A stretch of 64,000 nucleotides of DNA from Streptomyces sp. CB02366 (GTDB taxonomy: Bacteria > Actinomycetota > Actinomycetes > Streptomycetales > Streptomycetaceae). The notes beneath the pieces are model-generated. The model saw nothing but the letters and a program-made list of their open reading frames with translations, made no database searches and was not told the DNA's origin. A program made the position numbers and the translations under genes. Numbering within the stretch: position 1 is the first letter of the stretch; every line of letters starts with the position of its first letter. The DNA is taken from the NCBI RefSeq assembly GCF_001905905.1, contig NZ_LIVT01000007.1, forward strand, positions 1 to 64,000. The letters run 5' to 3'. Below, piece by piece: positions 62,202 to 64,000 of this stretch.

Positions 62202-62681
62202 TCAGTTCGCGGCGGGCGGCAGCAGCGGGCCGCACTCCCACTGCTGGAAGATCAGCCGGGTGTCCACCCGGGCCACCTCCCGGCGCGCGGTGAACTCGTC
62301 CAGGACCAGCCGCTGCAGATCCGCCGCGTCCGCCACCGCCACCTGCACCAGGTAGTCGTCGGGGCCGGTGAGATGGAACAGCGCCCGCGCTTCCGGCAGC
62401 GACCTGATCCGCTCGACGAACGGCCCGATCAACTCCCGGCGGTGCGGCCGCACCTGGACCAGGAGCAACGCCTGGAGCCCCCGGCCGAGCTTCGCCGGAT
62501 CGAGGCGCAGCCGATCGCCGAGGATCACCCCGCTGCGGCGCAGCCGGGCCACCCGGTCCAGACACGTCGAAGCCGCCACGCCGACCTCGGCCGCGAGCTC
62601 GCGGTACGTGGTCCGCGCATCGTTCTGCAGCAGCCGCAGAATGTGCAGGTCCACCGGATCGAGAGCGACGGAATCGGACAT
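62202..62681 (-). CDS. Lrp/AsnC family transcriptional regulator
   Basis: A 159-residue regulator. DNA-binding helix-turn-helix: LDPVDLHILRLLQNDARTTY, RELAAEVGVAASTCLDRVAR. The C-terminal RAM domain has ALLLVQVRPHRRELIGPFVE and LFHLTGPDDYLVQVAVADAA. Such regulators sense amino acids. It is divergent from a trans-sulfuration enzyme gene only 59 bases away, which is probably a target. TACGTT lies 12 bases before the ATG, so the message is probably leaderless. Confidence 0.93.
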   Translation of the reverse strand: MSDSVALDPVDLHILRLLQNDARTTYRELAAEVGVAASTCLDRVARLRRSGVILGDRLRLDPAKLGRGLQALLLVQVRPHRRELIGPFVERIRSLPEARALFHLTGPDDYLVQVAVADAADLQRLVLDEFTARREVARVDTRLIFQQWECGPLLPPAAN

Positions 62682-62740
62682 GCGGCGAACGTAGCACGGT
62701 GATTCACCCCTACGTCCCGGTAGCTGTTCAGAGTGACGGC

Positions 62741-63955
62741 ATGGACGACGAAGTCTCGATGACGCCCCCTGCCACCACCCCGCCCAGGGCCCTCGCCACC
62801 GAAGCCGTGCACGCCGGACGCGACGACCTCGCCTCCCTCGGCCTGCACGCCCCGCCGATCGACCTGTCCACCACCTACCCCTCCTACGACTCGCGTGCCG
62901 AGGCGATGCGGATCGACGCCTTCGCCGCCACCGGGGCCCGCCCGGACGGGCCGCCGGTCTACGCCCGGCTGGACAACCCCACCACGGGCCGCTTCGAGAC
63001 GGCGCTCGCCCGACTGGAGGGCGCCGAGAGCGCCGTAGCCTTCGCCAGCGGGATGGCGGCGCTGTCGGCGGTGCTGCTCGCCCGCGCGAGCCGGGGGCTG
63101 CGCCACGTCGTCGCGGTCCGGCCGCTCTACGGCTGCAGCGACCATCTGCTCGGCGCCGGACTGCTGGGCACCGAGGTGACCTGGACCGACCCGGCGGGCG
63201 TCGCCGACGCCATCCGCCCGGACACCGGGCTGGTGATGATCGAGACCCCGGCCAACCCGACGCTGGCCGAGATCGACGTCCGGGCCGTCGCCCACGCCTG
63301 CGGGACCGTGCCGCTGCTGGTGGACAACACCTTCGCCACCCCCGTCCTGCAGCGGCCCCTGGACGAGGGGGCGCGGATCGTCCTGCACAGCGCCACCAAG
63401 TACCTCGGCGGCCACGGTGACGTCATGGGCGGCGTGGTCGCCTGCGACGAGGAGTTCGCCGCCGTGCTGCGGCAGGTGCGGTTCGCCACCGGCGGAGTGC
63501 TGCATCCGCTGGCCGGTTATCTGCTGCTGCGCGGGCTGTCCACGCTTCCGGTACGCGTCCGGGCGGCCTCGGCCAGCGCAGCCGAACTCGTGCGCAGGCT
63601 CACCGCCGACCCGCGGGTCGCCCGCGTGCACTACCCGCGGATCGGCGGCGCGATGGTCTCCTTCGAGGTGTACGGGGATCCGCACCGGGTGATCGCCGGG
63701 GTGCGGCTCATCACCCCCGCGGTCAGCCTCGGCAGCGTCGACTCGCTGATCCAGCACCCGGCCTCCATCAGCCACCGCATCGTGGAGGAGGGGGACCGGC
63801 GGGCCTCCGGGGTCGGCGACCGGCTGCTGCGGATGTCGGTCGGCCTGGAGGACGTCGAGGACCTGTGGGCCGATCTGTGCCAGGCGCTCAGTGACGGGTC
63901 CGTTCCGCCGGTGCGGACGGCCGACCGGCCTGTTCGGGCGTCAGCCGGGCGGTGA
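62741..63955 (+). CDS. Trans-sulfuration family PLP enzyme (cystathionine/methionine gamma-lyase type)
   Basis: A 404-residue fold-type I PLP enzyme. LATEAVHAGRD opens the family region; YARLDNPTTGRFETALARLE, VAFASGMAALSAVLLA and VRPLYGCSDHLL follow. The PLP Lys is in LHSATKYLGGHGDVMGGVV, and the C-terminal substrate part reads RLITPAVSLGSVDSLIQHPA and ISHRIVEEGDR, in line with methionine gamma-lyases and cystathionine gamma-lyases/synthases. The start at 62741 is likely; ribosome site weak. The divergent Lrp-type gene suggests regulation by methionine or a related amino acid. The last 68 bases overlap a convergent gene. Confidence 0.92.
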   Translation: MDDEVSMTPPATTPPRALATEAVHAGRDDLASLGLHAPPIDLSTTYPSYDSRAEAMRIDAFAATGARPDGPPVYARLDNPTTGRFETALARLEGAESAVAFASGMAALSAVLLARASRGLRHVVAVRPLYGCSDHLLGAGLLGTEVTWTDPAGVADAIRPDTGLVMIETPANPTLAEIDVRAVAHACGTVPLLVDNTFATPVLQRPLDEGARIVLHSATKYLGGHGDVMGGVVACDEEFAAVLRQVRFATGGVLHPLAGYLLLRGLSTLPVRVRAASASAAELVRRLTADPRVARVHYPRIGGAMVSFEVYGDPHRVIAGVRLITPAVSLGSVDSLIQHPASISHRIVEEGDRRASGVGDRLLRMSVGLEDVEDLWADLCQALSDGSVPPVRTADRPVRASAGR

Positions 63956-64000
63956 TGACGAGCGTGCCCTCCTCGATCTGGTAGTCGAGGGGCAGCTCCA
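63888..64000 (-). CDS. C-terminus of an unknown protein (partial)
   Basis: The last 36 codons of a reverse-strand gene continue beyond the window, reading ELPLDYQIEEGTLVITARLT and then a Pro/Arg-rich tail to a TGA at 63888-63890. Third positions are strongly G/C, supporting coding. It overlaps the convergent trans-sulfuration enzyme gene by 68 bases. Too short to identify. Confidence 0.5.
   Translation of the reverse strand, partial: ELPLDYQIEEGTLVITARLTPEQAGRPSAPAERTRH

Noticed and set aside
1..64000. CRISPR arrays, rRNA, tRNA or riboswitches.
   Set aside because: No regularly spaced repeats were seen, and no cloverleaf with a T-arm or a known riboswitch core was recognised by eye. A tRNAscan and Rfam search would be decisive.

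Overview
The window is a 64 kb piece of a very GC-rich actinomycete chromosome, almost certainly Streptomyces. Third codon positions are nearly all G or C, GTG starts and 4-base ATGA/GTGA gene overlaps are common, and several families are typical of the genus: the fused nitrate reductase/flavoprotein reductase, a divergent second EF-Tu of the Tuf3 type, a DUF885 peptidase, a class II UvrA-like ATPase and the SbcCD pair. All calls were made by reading the sequence; no database search was run.

Left part, about 1-19.4 kb, is accessory and scarred. It opens with the N-terminus of an outgoing membrane-protein gene. A tightly coupled four-gene unit follows (555-7757): a membrane-anchored, apparently degenerate VirD4/FtsK-like P-loop protein, a HerA-like ATPase, a Pro/Glu-rich protein with a compositionally distinct C-terminal domain, and a small cytosolic protein placed like an immunity gene. 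This is my main candidate for an undescribed system. Next come a transposase fragment (about 7.8-8.0 kb), a UvrA-like ATPase, a DUF2785 protein, a catalase-peroxidase pseudogene with two nonsense changes and a frameshift, a secreted von Willebrand factor A protein, a DUF5996 protein among frameshifted remnants, and the 3' end of a tyrosine recombinase that runs into the next gene.

Middle part, about 19.4-37.9 kb, is more ordinary. It holds a HipA-like kinase/DUF3037 pair, two short-chain dehydrogenases behind a TetR-like operator, an orphan peptide-binding lipoprotein, uracil-DNA glycosylase, a Gfo/Idh/MocA oxidoreductase, apolipoprotein N-acyltransferase, a tandem universal stress protein, a ferric-reductase-like membrane protein, a His-rich membrane protein and an ECF sigma factor with a (QAPAPAPAP)3 N-terminus. 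A compact reverse-strand operon (33435-37843) of methyltransferase, cysteine-synthase-like PLP enzyme, ATP-grasp ligase and MFS exporter looks like a small biosynthetic cluster.

Right part, about 38-64 kb, is largely core: the nitrate reductase/flavoprotein reductase fusion, a P-loop kinase-like protein, UppP, a TVP38/TMEM64 protein, an AlkD-like repair protein, Tuf3 with a leader ORF and mutually exclusive hairpins, a spermidine-synthase-like protein, a Gln/Pro-rich single-pass membrane protein, a DUF4442 thioesterase, a gamma carbonic anhydrase, a hexapeptide acyltransferase, an XRE-cupin regulator with a YbaK-type deacylase, an AAC(3)-like acetyltransferase, a CoA-binding protein, a YigZ protein, SbcD/SbcC, an R2K-like ATP-grasp protein, a DUF885 peptidase and a divergent Lrp/trans-sulfuration enzyme pair. 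I found no rRNA, tRNA, CRISPR array or intact insertion sequence.
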